From Paracoccus sp. M683 (GTDB lineage Bacteria > Pseudomonadota > Alphaproteobacteria > Rhodobacterales > Rhodobacteraceae): a stretch of DNA of 62,632 nucleotides. Shown piece by piece: positions 9,131 through 16,841 of the stretch; positions within the stretch are counted from its first letter, which is position 1, and every line of letters begins with the position of its first letter. Under the pieces are notes generated by a model that was not told where the DNA came from, did not search any database, and was given only the letters and a program-made list of their open reading frames with translations. The position numbers and the translations under genes are program-made. The stretch is taken from contig NZ_VKDF01000015.1 of the NCBI RefSeq assembly GCF_007096355.1, forward strand, positions 1 through 62,632. The letters run 5' to 3'.

Positions 9131-9381
9131 GGGCGGTCTCCCGATATGTCGGGAAACTCGCGCGCCAGCAGGTCGCGCAGCATGTCGGCGACGGTGATGC
9201 CGCGTCTGATCGCGGCGATCTTGATCCGCCCGCGAAGCTCGGGCGTGATGTCAATCGTCAGCCGGGCGGAATGGGCGGTTACGGCGCCATCTCGCGCTGG
9301 TCGCGCATCGCCGGCCCTGATCCAGCCTTCGGGATCGGCCGGGCGGGCGGCGAAGCCGCGCTTGTCGGTGCGCGCCGTCAT
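9127..9381 (-). CDS. Small ribbon-helix-helix protein (ParG-like)
   Basis: This 84-residue protein has a basic, flexible N-terminus and a C-terminal ARLTIDITPELRGRIKIAAI segment, followed by ITVADMLRDLL. That is a ribbon-helix-helix DNA-binding fold. Its place two genes from parA suggests a centromere-binding partner (ParG-like) or an operon repressor; this is inference. It overlaps both neighbours by 4 bp. Confidence 0.7.
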   Translation of the reverse strand: MTARTDKRGFAARPADPEGWIRAGDARPARDGAVTAHSARLTIDITPELRGRIKIAAIRRGITVADMLRDLLAREFPDISGDRP

Positions 9382-10121
9382 GACGGGCCTCCGTCATGAA
9401 ACGGCAGCACGGTGGCGATGCGCGCCCGCGCGCGCTCGGCCATGTCGGGGTCGATCTCGCAGCCGATATAGCGCCGGCCGGAAAGCCGGCAGGCTTCCCC
9501 GGCCGCGCCGGAACCGGCGAACCAGTCGCCGACCAGGCCACCTTCCGGGCAGCTCGTGCGGATCAGAATTTCCAGGAGCGCCGCAGGTTTCTCGGTCGGA
9601 TGGATGGCGCGGCCATGACAGTTGCGCAGGTAGATGACCGAGCGCATGAGGCGCGGCCCGCCGTCATGGCTGACGTAATGGCCGGCGTCGATCTTGCCGG
9701 TATGGGGTGGGCGCCGCTTGCGCCGGACGGTGCGGGCTGTTGCGTCGGGCGTGGTCTGGACGTCGTTGTAGATGTCGCGCCATGTCGTCTCGGCGGGATA
9801 GAACTGCACCGCCAGTTCATGCACGCGCTTGAAGCGGTCGGCATGAAAGCCGGTGCCGTTCTGCTTCTCCCAAACCACCTCCTGCGCGATCCGCAGGCCC
9901 GCATCAGTGAAGCGGTCCGCTGTCGCCATGAAGCTGCGCAGCGAACCGAAGACCCAGAGCGAGCCGGTCGGCGTAAGCGCGGCGCGCGCCAGCCCGACCC
10001 AGCCCTCGACACGCCGATCCCAGGCGAGCGAGGTGCCGCCATAGGGCGGATCAGCGAGGATCATGTCGTAGGGTGCGTGCCAGGGCATCTGTTCGCGGCA
10101 ATCGCCGGTGAGAATCGTCAT
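9378..10121 (-). CDS. Site-specific DNA methyltransferase (DPPY type)
   Basis: This 247-residue enzyme carries catalytic motif IV DPPY (residues 24-27) near the N-terminus and the SAM-binding motif DWFAGSGAAGE near residue 200. That order identifies a beta-class amino methyltransferase (N6-adenine or N4-cytosine). GRAIHPTEKP is a typical conserved stretch just before the SAM motif. No restriction gene adjoins, so it is an orphan enzyme, probably protecting or marking the element. It overlaps parA by 4 bp. Confidence 0.88.
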   Translation of the reverse strand: MTILTGDCREQMPWHAPYDMILADPPYGGTSLAWDRRVEGWVGLARAALTPTGSLWVFGSLRSFMATADRFTDAGLRIAQEVVWEKQNGTGFHADRFKRVHELAVQFYPAETTWRDIYNDVQTTPDATARTVRRKRRPPHTGKIDAGHYVSHDGGPRLMRSVIYLRNCHGRAIHPTEKPAALLEILIRTSCPEGGLVGDWFAGSGAAGEACRLSGRRYIGCEIDPDMAERARARIATVLPFHDGGPS

Positions 10122-10777
10122 GCCGACGCCCTCCCGATGCCCAGCCGTTCGACCTCGGTAGCCAGTGCTGCGATCTCGCGCGCCGCAGGTGATCGGGCGT
10201 CGATCTCACTGGCGAGCCGCCCGGTCTGCGCGGCGTCGGCGAAGACGACGCGCTGGCCGATGGCGCTGGCGAGTAGCGGGGGGTCGTGGTCCGCCAGCGT
10301 CTCGGCCGTTTCGCGGGCAATGACGGTGCGCGAGCCGCAGCGGTTGAGCACGAAGCGCGCGACGAGCTGCGGGCGATAGATGCTCGCTTCCGTCAGGAGG
10401 GCGAGCATCTCGGCCGAGGCCCAGCCGTCGAACGGCGATGGCTGCACCGGGATCAGCACGAGATCGGCGGCGAGCAGCGCCGAGCGCATGAGGCCGGCGA
10501 CGCGCGGCGGCCCGTCTATGACGATATGATCGACATCGCGGGCAAGCTCTGGCGCCTCACGGTGCAGCGTATCGCGCGCCAGGCCGAGTGTGCCGAAGGC
10601 ACGGGGCAGGCCCTCACGCGCGCGTTGTTGCGACCAGTCGAGGGCGGAACCTTGCGGATCGGCGTCGATCAGGGTGACGCGCTTGCCACCCTGCGCCAAT
10701 TCTCCGGCAAGATGCAGCGCCAGCGTCGTCTTCCCGACGCCGCCCTTCTGGTTGAGGAGCGCGATGATCATTCGCAC
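10118..10777 (-). CDS. parA: ParA-family partition ATPase
   Basis: This 219-residue Walker-type ATPase begins MRMIIALLNQKGGVGKTT; the deviant Walker A KGGVGKTT is at 11-18. LIDADPQGSA and HIVIDGPPR supply the other nucleotide-binding motifs. It belongs to the short ParA/VirC1-like group without a DNA-binding extension. It overlaps the end of repA by 10 bp. It may act in element maintenance with the nearby RHH protein, or as a VirC1-like transfer factor. Confidence 0.88.
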   Translation of the reverse strand: MRMIIALLNQKGGVGKTTLALHLAGELAQGGKRVTLIDADPQGSALDWSQQRAREGLPRAFGTLGLARDTLHREAPELARDVDHIVIDGPPRVAGLMRSALLAADLVLIPVQPSPFDGWASAEMLALLTEASIYRPQLVARFVLNRCGSRTVIARETAETLADHDPPLLASAIGQRVVFADAAQTGRLASEIDARSPAAREIAALATEVERLGIGRASA

Positions 10778-11943
10778 CCCCCCGGCAGATCGAGAGGCAG
10801 GCGGGGTGTATCGGCAGATTCAGGAGCCTCGGTTGCGCCTCGATCAGATGCCGGTCGAGGCGGTGTCAGGGCACATGAGGCCCTCTCCTTCGCGGCTCTA
10901 CCGAGGTTTCTGGCGGTGTCGCGGATGAGGTTTTCCACATCGCGCGTGCGCTCTTCAAAGTTAGACTCTTTGTTAGACTCTAAGTTAAGGGCGCGATTTC
11001 CTGAATGGGTTCCGGGTGTTAAGCCCGGTTTCGGTTCCTGATAGCACGAGCCTCCGGTTCCCGATAGCACGATAGTCCGGGTTCCTGATAGCACGAGGCC
11101 ATCCACAGGTTTTCCACAGGGCGCGACCGGCTCGAAGGCCAGCAGCATCCGCCCGCCAACCTCAGCTTCGAGAAACAGCGAATAGCCCGGCAGAGGCTGG
11201 CGCCGGATGATGTCGCGCAGCTCGAAGGCGAAGCGCTTGAACGGCGACAGGCTGCCGGATTTCTGGTGAAGGTGACGGAAATCGAACCGCCAGCCATCGC
11301 GCTGGCGGCCGCCGTGCTTGCGCACCAGGCGATAGAGCCAGCGGTCAAGGCCGCCGGTTAGGTCGAAATAGGTCCGGTCGATGGTCAGCACGAGCGCATC
11401 GTCGAGGACGGCCTGGTAGAACCAGTCCGGCACGATCATCTCGATGCCATCGGGTCTGCCGCTATGGTCGGTGCGTTCCTGCCATTCGTTGATCCAGGAG
11501 AAGCGATGCCGGCGCCCTTCGACCGGCTGGCGGATCGAGGTGGAAATCGTGGTCGATTGCAGCCGGTCGAGCGCCGCCTTCAGGCGCTGATAGTCGCGCA
11601 AGCCGGTGCCGCGCCCGACATAGGTGAGAATCTCGTAGGGCGTGGCGGCCATCAGCCGGGAGGTGCGAAGGCCGCTGTCGCGGGCTTCGACGATCTGGCT
11701 CGCCGCCCAGATCAGAATATCGGCGTCCCAGATCGTGGCCATGCCGTGATCGGGAACAGCCTCGACCCGGATGGAGACATTGCCGGCGGCGAAGTCGATG
11801 GGCGCGATGCGCTTCGACTTGGCGAGGGAGAAGAAGGGATAGGCCATGAGATCCTGCGCGTCTCGTGGCGCGAAATCGCCGGGGAGCGCCCTGAACAGGT
11901 CGAGTTGCCCGCGCTCGGAAAGGGATCGACGTCGCACCGTCAT
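10768..11943 (-). CDS. repA: Replication initiator protein RepA (RPA family)
   Basis: This 391-residue protein starts MTVRRRSLSERGQLDLFRAL and contains DLMAYPFFSLAKSKR, ATIWDADILIWAASQI, and DRWLYRLVRKHGGRQ. These are the signature stretches of plasmid replication initiators annotated RPA/RepA in alphaproteobacterial plasmids and ICEs. The C-terminal third is low-complexity and contains three DNA repeats (see 11033-11097). It is followed by parA with overlapping ends. Autonomous replication of the excised element is inferred. Confidence 0.85.
   Translation of the reverse strand: MTVRRRSLSERGQLDLFRALPGDFAPRDAQDLMAYPFFSLAKSKRIAPIDFAAGNVSIRVEAVPDHGMATIWDADILIWAASQIVEARDSGLRTSRLMAATPYEILTYVGRGTGLRDYQRLKAALDRLQSTTISTSIRQPVEGRRHRFSWINEWQERTDHSGRPDGIEMIVPDWFYQAVLDDALVLTIDRTYFDLTGGLDRWLYRLVRKHGGRQRDGWRFDFRHLHQKSGSLSPFKRFAFELRDIIRRQPLPGYSLFLEAEVGGRMLLAFEPVAPCGKPVDGLVLSGTRTIVLSGTGGSCYQEPKPGLTPGTHSGNRALNLESNKESNFEERTRDVENLIRDTARNLGRAAKERASCALTPPRPASDRGATEAPESADTPRLPLDLPGGCE
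11033..11097. repeat. Three iteron-like direct repeats inside repA
   Basis: The motif GGTTCCTGATAGCACGAG occurs at 11033-11050 and 11080-11097, with a one-mismatch copy, GGTTCCCGATAGCACGA, at 11056-11072. Start-to-start spacing is 23 and 24 bp, about two helical turns, as in plasmid iterons. They lie within the repA coding region. Because the spacing is not a multiple of three, each copy is read in a different frame, so selection is probably on the DNA rather than the protein. Confidence 0.6.
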
Positions 11944-11961
11944 GAAGAAAACCGCGAGCGG

Positions 11962-12243
11962 TCAGCGGGCGTAACGACCAGCCTGCGGGCCGGACGGAAA
12001 CGCATGACGCTTGGCGGGCAGCACGGAGCCGCGCGGATCGGAGGTGGAGGTCACCGCGCCGCGCTCGGTCCAGGCCTCAAGATCGTCGATGGCATAGACC
12101 ACACGGCCGCCAAGCTTGCGATAGGCTGGCCCGGTTCCGTAGGTGCGGTGTTTTTCGAGCGTCCGGGCCGAGAGGCTGAGAAAGGTCGCGGCCTCTTTGG
12201 TCCGTAGAAAACGCGGCGGCAGGACGACGGGTTCATGTGGCAT
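11962..12243 (-). CDS. AlpA/excisionase-type helix-turn-helix protein
   Basis: This 93-residue protein starts MPHEPVVLPPRFLRTKEAAT. The pattern RFLRTKEAATFLSLSARTLEKHR, then GPAYRKLGGRVVYAIDDLEAW, is a MerR-like winged helix of the AlpA/Xis group. It is the first gene of the repA-parA block, 18 bp ahead of repA. It probably regulates replication or excision; no target is visible. An upstream ATG at 12267 would add 8 residues but has a poorer context. Confidence 0.85.
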   Translation of the reverse strand: MPHEPVVLPPRFLRTKEAATFLSLSARTLEKHRTYGTGPAYRKLGGRVVYAIDDLEAWTERGAVTSTSDPRGSVLPAKRHAFPSGPQAGRYAR

Positions 12244-12781
12244 GATCGGGCCTCCGTGGTGTTGCAAACGGCCACTGCGGATCAGCGGCGGGCAATGACC
12301 ACGGTGGCGAAGGAAGACCGGCGAGGTGCAGGGCGAAGTTGGGGGGTATCGAAATCGCCCACCATCAGGGGCGAAAGATACCCCCTCCGTATCCGCGACG
12401 AGAGCAGCACGGAACTATTCTGAGGGCGATAGCTCGATTTATTCTCCCCCTCACGAACGCCACCGGCATCGAAGTATTCGGGCCGGCGATCCCGAAAAGC
12501 CGAAAAGCACACAATTTCAGCTTGCTGTAAGAAATTCACCAACCGGCACAGTCATCAGGTCAGGAGAGTATCGGTCCGGAGAAACCGCTTCCGGACCTCA
12601 TGGCAGCGGGGTCAGTGTTCAGCCGCCCGAATAGCCCTCGAAAACAACGAAAAAATCCGGCCGCAACCGGATCGGGAGAACGCTTTCGCGAGGGCAAGTG
12701 CCGGAGGGGATGCGCCTGATGTTGAATGCTCCCCAAATTAATGCATTGATATATTAAAGCCAAACCCCGCCAGCTCACGCT
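12244..12781. other. 538-bp intergenic region between ICE backbone and copper cargo
   Basis: I see no convincing gene. The region is somewhat more AT-rich than its flanks, with an AT-rich patch near 12735-12760 (AATTAATGCATTGATATATT). It has a GTCCGGA/TCCGGAC hairpin (12574-12596, 9-nt loop). A smaller TCCGG/CCGGA hairpin lies near 12655-12670. It should contain the promoter for the minus-strand AlpA-repA operon and the left border of the copper cargo. Confidence 0.5.
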
Positions 12782-14059
12782 TCAGATCACGAACACGGGC
12801 GCGAAGCCGCCCCCTGGCGTCCTGAAGTTCGTGGTCTGACCTTGATAGAGGCGCGCGGCCACCAGAAGCACCTGGCCATCATATGTATACAGACGCACGT
12901 CCATTTTGCGCGTCTGGGGTATCTCGTCGATCCTGATCATGCGCTCGCTGGGGCGGACCAGCGTCTGAGCAACGTATCCGCCCTCCGCGATCTCCGCCCA
13001 GACCCCTTTCGTCAGCTTGTCGCCACGATATACCGCCTTGCCGCCATGTCCGCCGGTCGGCTTGAAGAACAGGTCCCTGCGGGATTTCCAAAGTGCGTCA
13101 GCGTTGTCAGGACTGACCAGCACGGTGCGTGGAACGGCATCAAGCAGGGCGCGAAGTCTCGGTTCCACGCCCCAGGCCTCCAGCGTCGCGGAATTCGAAA
13201 GAAGCGAAAGGTTGCGCTTGTCTGCAAGGAGCGCGTGATTGTGCGGATTCGGCGTCACGACCACCGCGCCATCCCGGTAGGCTTCCTGCAATGCCTTGTG
13301 CTCGGGCTGATCGAAGGCGAAATCGGTGACCCGGTTGTAAACGAGGTCGATTGTCTTTCCATCGGCGCTGAGCCGACCATCGTCGTAGCGAAGGTGACTG
13401 GCGTCGGCGATGATCGCGTCTACCCCTCGTGCCGCGAAAACTTGCCCCGCGAGCACGAACTCGGGGTAGAGATACTGTTCCGGCGGACTGTCATCGACGA
13501 TGGCGATGCGTTGTGGCGCGCCCGTTCCCCGCTGCCGAATCCATTCGTTCTGGAACATGCGAAACGCCGCGTCCTCGAACGATGGCAGCGTCGGGGGGAT
13601 ATCCATTTCGGTGCAACACGCGCGCTGCGCCCTCGCAAGAAAGGCATTGAGAAACGCCCCGCCGGCGTTGGTATTGATTTCGATCAAGCGGGGGCCGTCT
13701 TCGCCAAGATGGAAGTCGTAGCCCATCAATGCCCCGAGCGGGCCATGATCCGCCCGCGCGATTTCCGGCACCCAAGAGAGGACTGCGGCCTTGTATGCCG
13801 CGAGTTGGGCGGTGGTCTCCACAGCCACTGCGATCGCGCGCATCTCATTGACGGCGGTGGCCGAAAGGAACACCGGCACGTGCGAGAACAGATGGGCCTT
13901 GGGGCGGATGAACGTCTCGAAGAACGCCGGATCACCGGCCTCGCGCTCCATCGCTTCGCGCAGCGATGGAAGGTCCAGTGTAACGCAGAAGCAGCTCTTG
14001 TTGAGCCGCTCCGTGCGGTCATGAACCCGCTTCGATGAACTGGAGCCGGGATTGTTCAT
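12782..14059 (-). CDS. ATP-grasp-like protein, uncharacterised
   Basis: This 425-residue soluble protein resembles glutathione-synthetase-type ATP-grasp enzymes. Visible landmarks are DFHLGEDGPRLIEINTNAGG (an acidic metal-binding stretch normally near the C-terminus of such folds), LSLLSNSATL, DLFFKPTGGHGGKAVYRG (glycine-rich nucleotide loop) and RKMDVRLYTYDGQVLLVAARLY. The acidic motif comes before the glycine-rich loop, which suggests a rearranged or duplicated order. No substrate can be assigned. It is the last gene of a minus-strand operon with a small membrane peptide and a c-type cytochrome, next to copper genes. Confidence 0.65.
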   Translation of the reverse strand: MNNPGSSSSKRVHDRTERLNKSCFCVTLDLPSLREAMEREAGDPAFFETFIRPKAHLFSHVPVFLSATAVNEMRAIAVAVETTAQLAAYKAAVLSWVPEIARADHGPLGALMGYDFHLGEDGPRLIEINTNAGGAFLNAFLARAQRACCTEMDIPPTLPSFEDAAFRMFQNEWIRQRGTGAPQRIAIVDDSPPEQYLYPEFVLAGQVFAARGVDAIIADASHLRYDDGRLSADGKTIDLVYNRVTDFAFDQPEHKALQEAYRDGAVVVTPNPHNHALLADKRNLSLLSNSATLEAWGVEPRLRALLDAVPRTVLVSPDNADALWKSRRDLFFKPTGGHGGKAVYRGDKLTKGVWAEIAEGGYVAQTLVRPSERMIRIDEIPQTRKMDVRLYTYDGQVLLVAARLYQGQTTNFRTPGGGFAPVFVI

Positions 14060-14157
14060 CGAGGGAAAACCCGAGGCGGCGCCAAGATCGAGCGCGCTTC
14101 AAATGCCAAGTAAGCCATGAATAATCCCACGAACATCCCTCCCAAAGGTTTCGCCAT
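14056..14157 (-). CDS. Small putative membrane peptide (33 residues)
   Basis: An ATG at 14157 opens MAKPLGGMFVGLFMAYLAFE, continuing to a basic, proline-rich end. One hydrophobic helix is predicted. The stop TGA overlaps the start of the ATP-grasp gene (ATGA), so the two would be translationally coupled. The same frame stays open upstream to the cytochrome stop and still looks protein-like (EAAEQKRHIWIDL), so the true start may be a non-ATG codon. Function unknown. Confidence 0.45.
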   Translation of the reverse strand: MAKPLGGMFVGLFMAYLAFEARSILAPPRVFPR

Positions 14158-14265
14158 CAGGTCGATCCAAATATGCCGCTTCTGTTCGGCGGCCTCAACT
14201 GTGACCGGTGGGCCTCGGGAAATTGCACTGCCGGTCGCACGGGCAGCTCCATCCCGAAGGTGCCA

Positions 14266-14736
14266 TCAGTGTGGTTGCGACACATTCTCCTGGTAGGTCC
14301 GCTCGCGCTCTGGCCAGGTGCTCTTGATATAGGCGAGGACAGCCCGGATCTCGGCGTCGCTGAGAAGATCGGCAAACCCCGGCATGTCGCTCTCATAGCC
14401 GCCCCCGACGATGGCGGCCGTGCCTTCCCTGACGATGCGGAACAGGATGTCATCGGGATGGTGCCACGTGTGGCCGCCGGCATCGTGCGGTGGCGCCGGG
14501 AGACGTCCGGATGGAAGGGGCGTCTTCCAGTCCGGCTGCCCCTCGAGCTGCGCACCGTGGCAGGACGCACATTGGTCCGCATAGACCTGCCGGCCCTGTT
14601 CGATGACTTCTGCGGATGCCGCGGCGGGGGATACCGTGCGGACCTGATGCCACCCAACGAGGATCGCCAGGATCAGGCCGCCGAGGAGCAACCCGAGCCA
14701 CAAGATATTACGGAGTTCATTGCGCATGAGTTGCAT
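14266..14736 (-). CDS. Membrane-anchored c-type cytochrome
   Basis: This 156-residue protein has an N-terminal membrane anchor (ILWLGLLLGGLILAILVGW) and one haem-c site, CASCH at residues 56-60. A distal Met ligand is likely in SDMPGFADLLSDAEI, followed by VLAYIKSTWP, the usual class I cytochrome ending. It should face the periplasm and carry electrons. It is the first gene of the minus-strand operon that includes the ATP-grasp protein, and it is divergent from the CopL-like/multicopper oxidase genes, so an oxidase-linked role in copper handling is plausible. A second start, MRNELRN, lies three codons in. Confidence 0.88.
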   Translation of the reverse strand: MQLMRNELRNILWLGLLLGGLILAILVGWHQVRTVSPAAASAEVIEQGRQVYADQCASCHGAQLEGQPDWKTPLPSGRLPAPPHDAGGHTWHHPDDILFRIVREGTAAIVGGGYESDMPGFADLLSDAEIRAVLAYIKSTWPERERTYQENVSQPH

Positions 14737-14751
14737 GACTGCTGGTGAAGA

Positions 14752-14782
14752 ATTTCAATCGGCTACATGCCGAAATTGAATT
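14752..14782. promoter_or_regulatory. Imperfect dyad in the divergent cytochrome/copper-operon promoter region
   Basis: The sequence TTTCAATCGGC, 5 nt, GCCGAAATTGAA forms an imperfect inverted repeat midway between the divergent cytochrome and CopL-like genes. It does not resemble the CueR dyads elsewhere in this cluster. A different regulator is possible. Confidence 0.35.
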
Positions 14783-14809
14783 ACTGCCAGAGGCGCGACG
14801 CCGGGGGCA

Positions 14810-15202
14810 ATGGACATTCCCGTGACCAGCGCCTATCTTTCCGGCATGTTCGCGCGCCTCGTCACCATGCTTGCCGTCCTCGCGATCGCCGTCATGACGA
14901 CGGCGACGTCCGCGCACGCGGCGCGCTTGAGCGCAGAACCGGATCACTCGGTGCATGTCGGCGAGATGATGCAGGTTGCGGCCGGCAGCGAAAATCCCTG
15001 TGATGGCGACCAGCACTGTGGCTCAGGCGATGCCGAAGCCTGTGAGTTGCTTTGCGTAGGTTTTTCGGTCTTCCTGACCTCGCCGAGCGAAGGCTCTGGC
15101 AGCGATTACGCGCCTGCCAGCCATGACCTGCCGACCGGTGCAGTGCTTGCCAGTCGGGCACCTGGGCTGAACGAACGACCTCCCAAGCTCCGTCTCCTCT
15201 GA
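14810..15202 (+). CDS. CopL-like small secreted Cys protein (copy 1)
   Basis: This 130-residue protein has a signal peptide ending TTATSAHA, a Cys-rich middle (NPCDGDQHCGSGDAEACELLC) and a basic proline-containing end (LNERPPKLRLL). This layout matches the small CopL/DUF2946-type exported proteins found just ahead of copper-resistance operons. It lies 73 bp upstream of the multicopper oxidase and probably belongs to that operon. A second start at MFARLVTML would give a tighter signal peptide. A paralogue is at 21081. Confidence 0.6.
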   Translation: MDIPVTSAYLSGMFARLVTMLAVLAIAVMTTATSAHAARLSAEPDHSVHVGEMMQVAAGSENPCDGDQHCGSGDAEACELLCVGFSVFLTSPSEGSGSDYAPASHDLPTGAVLASRAPGLNERPPKLRLL

Positions 15203-15275
15203 TTGCGTCCGGGCTGGAGCCCGCGGCGTTCTGTCGGTTTTGATGAACGGGACAGGCTGTCCCGAGGAGACGACC

Positions 15276-16784
15276 ATGAATACCCTTTCACGACGCGGCT
15301 TTCTTGCCGCTGGCGCAGCCGTGCTGGCCTATGCGCATCTGCCCCGGATCGCGGCCGCGCAGGGCGCCGCCCCGCTATCATTGCACGCCGCTAGCCGGAC
15401 GCTGGACATCGACGGTCGCGCCGCCACCGTCTGGGGTCTTTCCGGACCCACCGGACAGGGCCTGACACTCAACCCCGGCGCGCGCTTCCGGGTGGATCTG
15501 CGCAACGATCTCGATGTTGACACGCTGATCCACTGGCACGGCCAGATCCCGCCCAACGCGCAGGATGGCGTGCCCGACATGCCTTTGCCGATGCTCGCCC
15601 CCGGCGAGACACGCGCCTATGACTTCGCGCCGCTGCCCGGCACCTACTGGATGCACGCGCATGTGCCGCTGCACGAAATGCGCCTTCTGGCAGCACCGCT
15701 GATCGTGCGCAGCGCCGAGGATATCAGCGCCGACCGTCAGGAAGTAGTGCTTTTCCTGCATGACTTCTCGTTCAAGGCGCCCGAGGAAGTGATGGCCGAG
15801 ATCCTCGACGGCCATGGGACGGCAGACGGCCATGGAGGCGGCCACGGCGCGGGCATGGGCGGCATGGCGGGTATGGATCATGGCGCCATGGGGAACATGC
15901 CGATGGAAGGCATGGATCACGGCGCCATGGGCGGCATGATGGGGATGGGTGCCATGGACGCCATGGCGATGGACCTCAATGACTACGACTGGGACGCCTA
16001 TCTTGCCAATGACCGCACGCTGTCGGACCCCGAGGTGGTGCAGATCGAGCGCGGCGGGCGCGTCCGCCTGCGTGTGATCAACGCCGCCGCGGCGACAGTG
16101 TTCTGGATCGAGACCGGCGAGGCGCAGGCGCGGCTTGTTGCGGTGGACGGACATGCGGTTCAGCCGGTTTCTGGCACGCGCTTCGGCCTGGCCATGGGCC
16201 AGCGGCTCGATCTGGAGATCGACCTGCCGAACGAGGGCGGCGCTTGGCCGATCCTCGCGCTGCGGGAAGGCGCGCGTGAGCGCACCGGCCTGATCCTTGC
16301 CACGCAGGGTGCCGAAATCCGGCGCATCGATGCCGTGGCTGAATCGGAAGCCCCCGCCTTCGACACCGATCTGGCGCAGGAGTCGCGTCTGCTCGCGGCG
16401 GAGGCGCTGCCGGATCGGCCGGTGGACCGCAGCCATATGGTGATGCTGGGCGGCTCGATGCAGCCCTATGTCTGGACGATCGACGGAGCCGTCTGGGGAC
16501 AGCATCGCCCGATAGCCGCGCGCAGTGGTGAGCGGGTAGTGCTGTCCTTTCACAACATGTCGATGATGGGTCACCCGATGCATCTGCACGGGCATGTCTT
16601 CCAGGTCGTCAGGCTGAACGGACGTGCGGTCGCGGGCGCGTTGCGCGACACGGTCTATGTGCCGCCGATGTCGATGGTCGATGTGGCGCTCGACGCCGGT
16701 GAGGCGGCGCGCTGGATGTTGCATTGCCACCACATGCCGCATCTCGAAACCGGCATGATGACCGAATTCGCGGTCAGCGCATAG
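15276..16784 (+). CDS. Periplasmic multicopper oxidase (CopA/CueO type)
   Basis: This 502-residue enzyme probably oxidises Cu(I) to less toxic Cu(II) in the periplasm. The start MNTLSRRGFLAAGA has GAGGAG upstream and a Tat signal (SRRGFL). Copper-site motifs are HWHGQIPP, YWMHAHVPLHE, HPMHLHGHVFQV and HCHHMPHLETGMM. A Met/His-rich loop (about residues 185-235, with repeated GMDHGAMG) is the expected Cu(I)-binding insertion. The second motif (WMHAH) differs from the usual WYHSH but keeps both His. An in-frame ATG at 15240 would only add 12 residues before the Tat signal. Confidence 0.92.
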   Translation: MNTLSRRGFLAAGAAVLAYAHLPRIAAAQGAAPLSLHAASRTLDIDGRAATVWGLSGPTGQGLTLNPGARFRVDLRNDLDVDTLIHWHGQIPPNAQDGVPDMPLPMLAPGETRAYDFAPLPGTYWMHAHVPLHEMRLLAAPLIVRSAEDISADRQEVVLFLHDFSFKAPEEVMAEILDGHGTADGHGGGHGAGMGGMAGMDHGAMGNMPMEGMDHGAMGGMMGMGAMDAMAMDLNDYDWDAYLANDRTLSDPEVVQIERGGRVRLRVINAAAATVFWIETGEAQARLVAVDGHAVQPVSGTRFGLAMGQRLDLEIDLPNEGGAWPILALREGARERTGLILATQGAEIRRIDAVAESEAPAFDTDLAQESRLLAAEALPDRPVDRSHMVMLGGSMQPYVWTIDGAVWGQHRPIAARSGERVVLSFHNMSMMGHPMHLHGHVFQVVRLNGRAVAGALRDTVYVPPMSMVDVALDAGEAARWMLHCHHMPHLETGMMTEFAVSA

Positions 16785-16793
16785 GCCAAACCT

Positions 16794-16816
16794 AGAACGC
16801 CGGATCCCGGCGTTCT
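16794..16816. terminator. 10-bp hairpin between oxidase and CDF gene
   Basis: AGAACGCCGG-ATC-CCGGCGTTCT is a perfect 10-bp stem with a 3-nt loop just after the oxidase stop. No T-run follows, so it may be an mRNA-stabilising or attenuating hairpin rather than a full terminator. Confidence 0.5.
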
Positions 16817-16841
16817 CCCTCAGCAACAAGGAGGCGGACTC

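Noticed and set aside
14752..14782. A fourth CueR operator before the multicopper oxidase operon
   Set aside because: The dyad lacks CCTTCCA/TGGAAGG and there is no TTGACC with 19-bp spacing.
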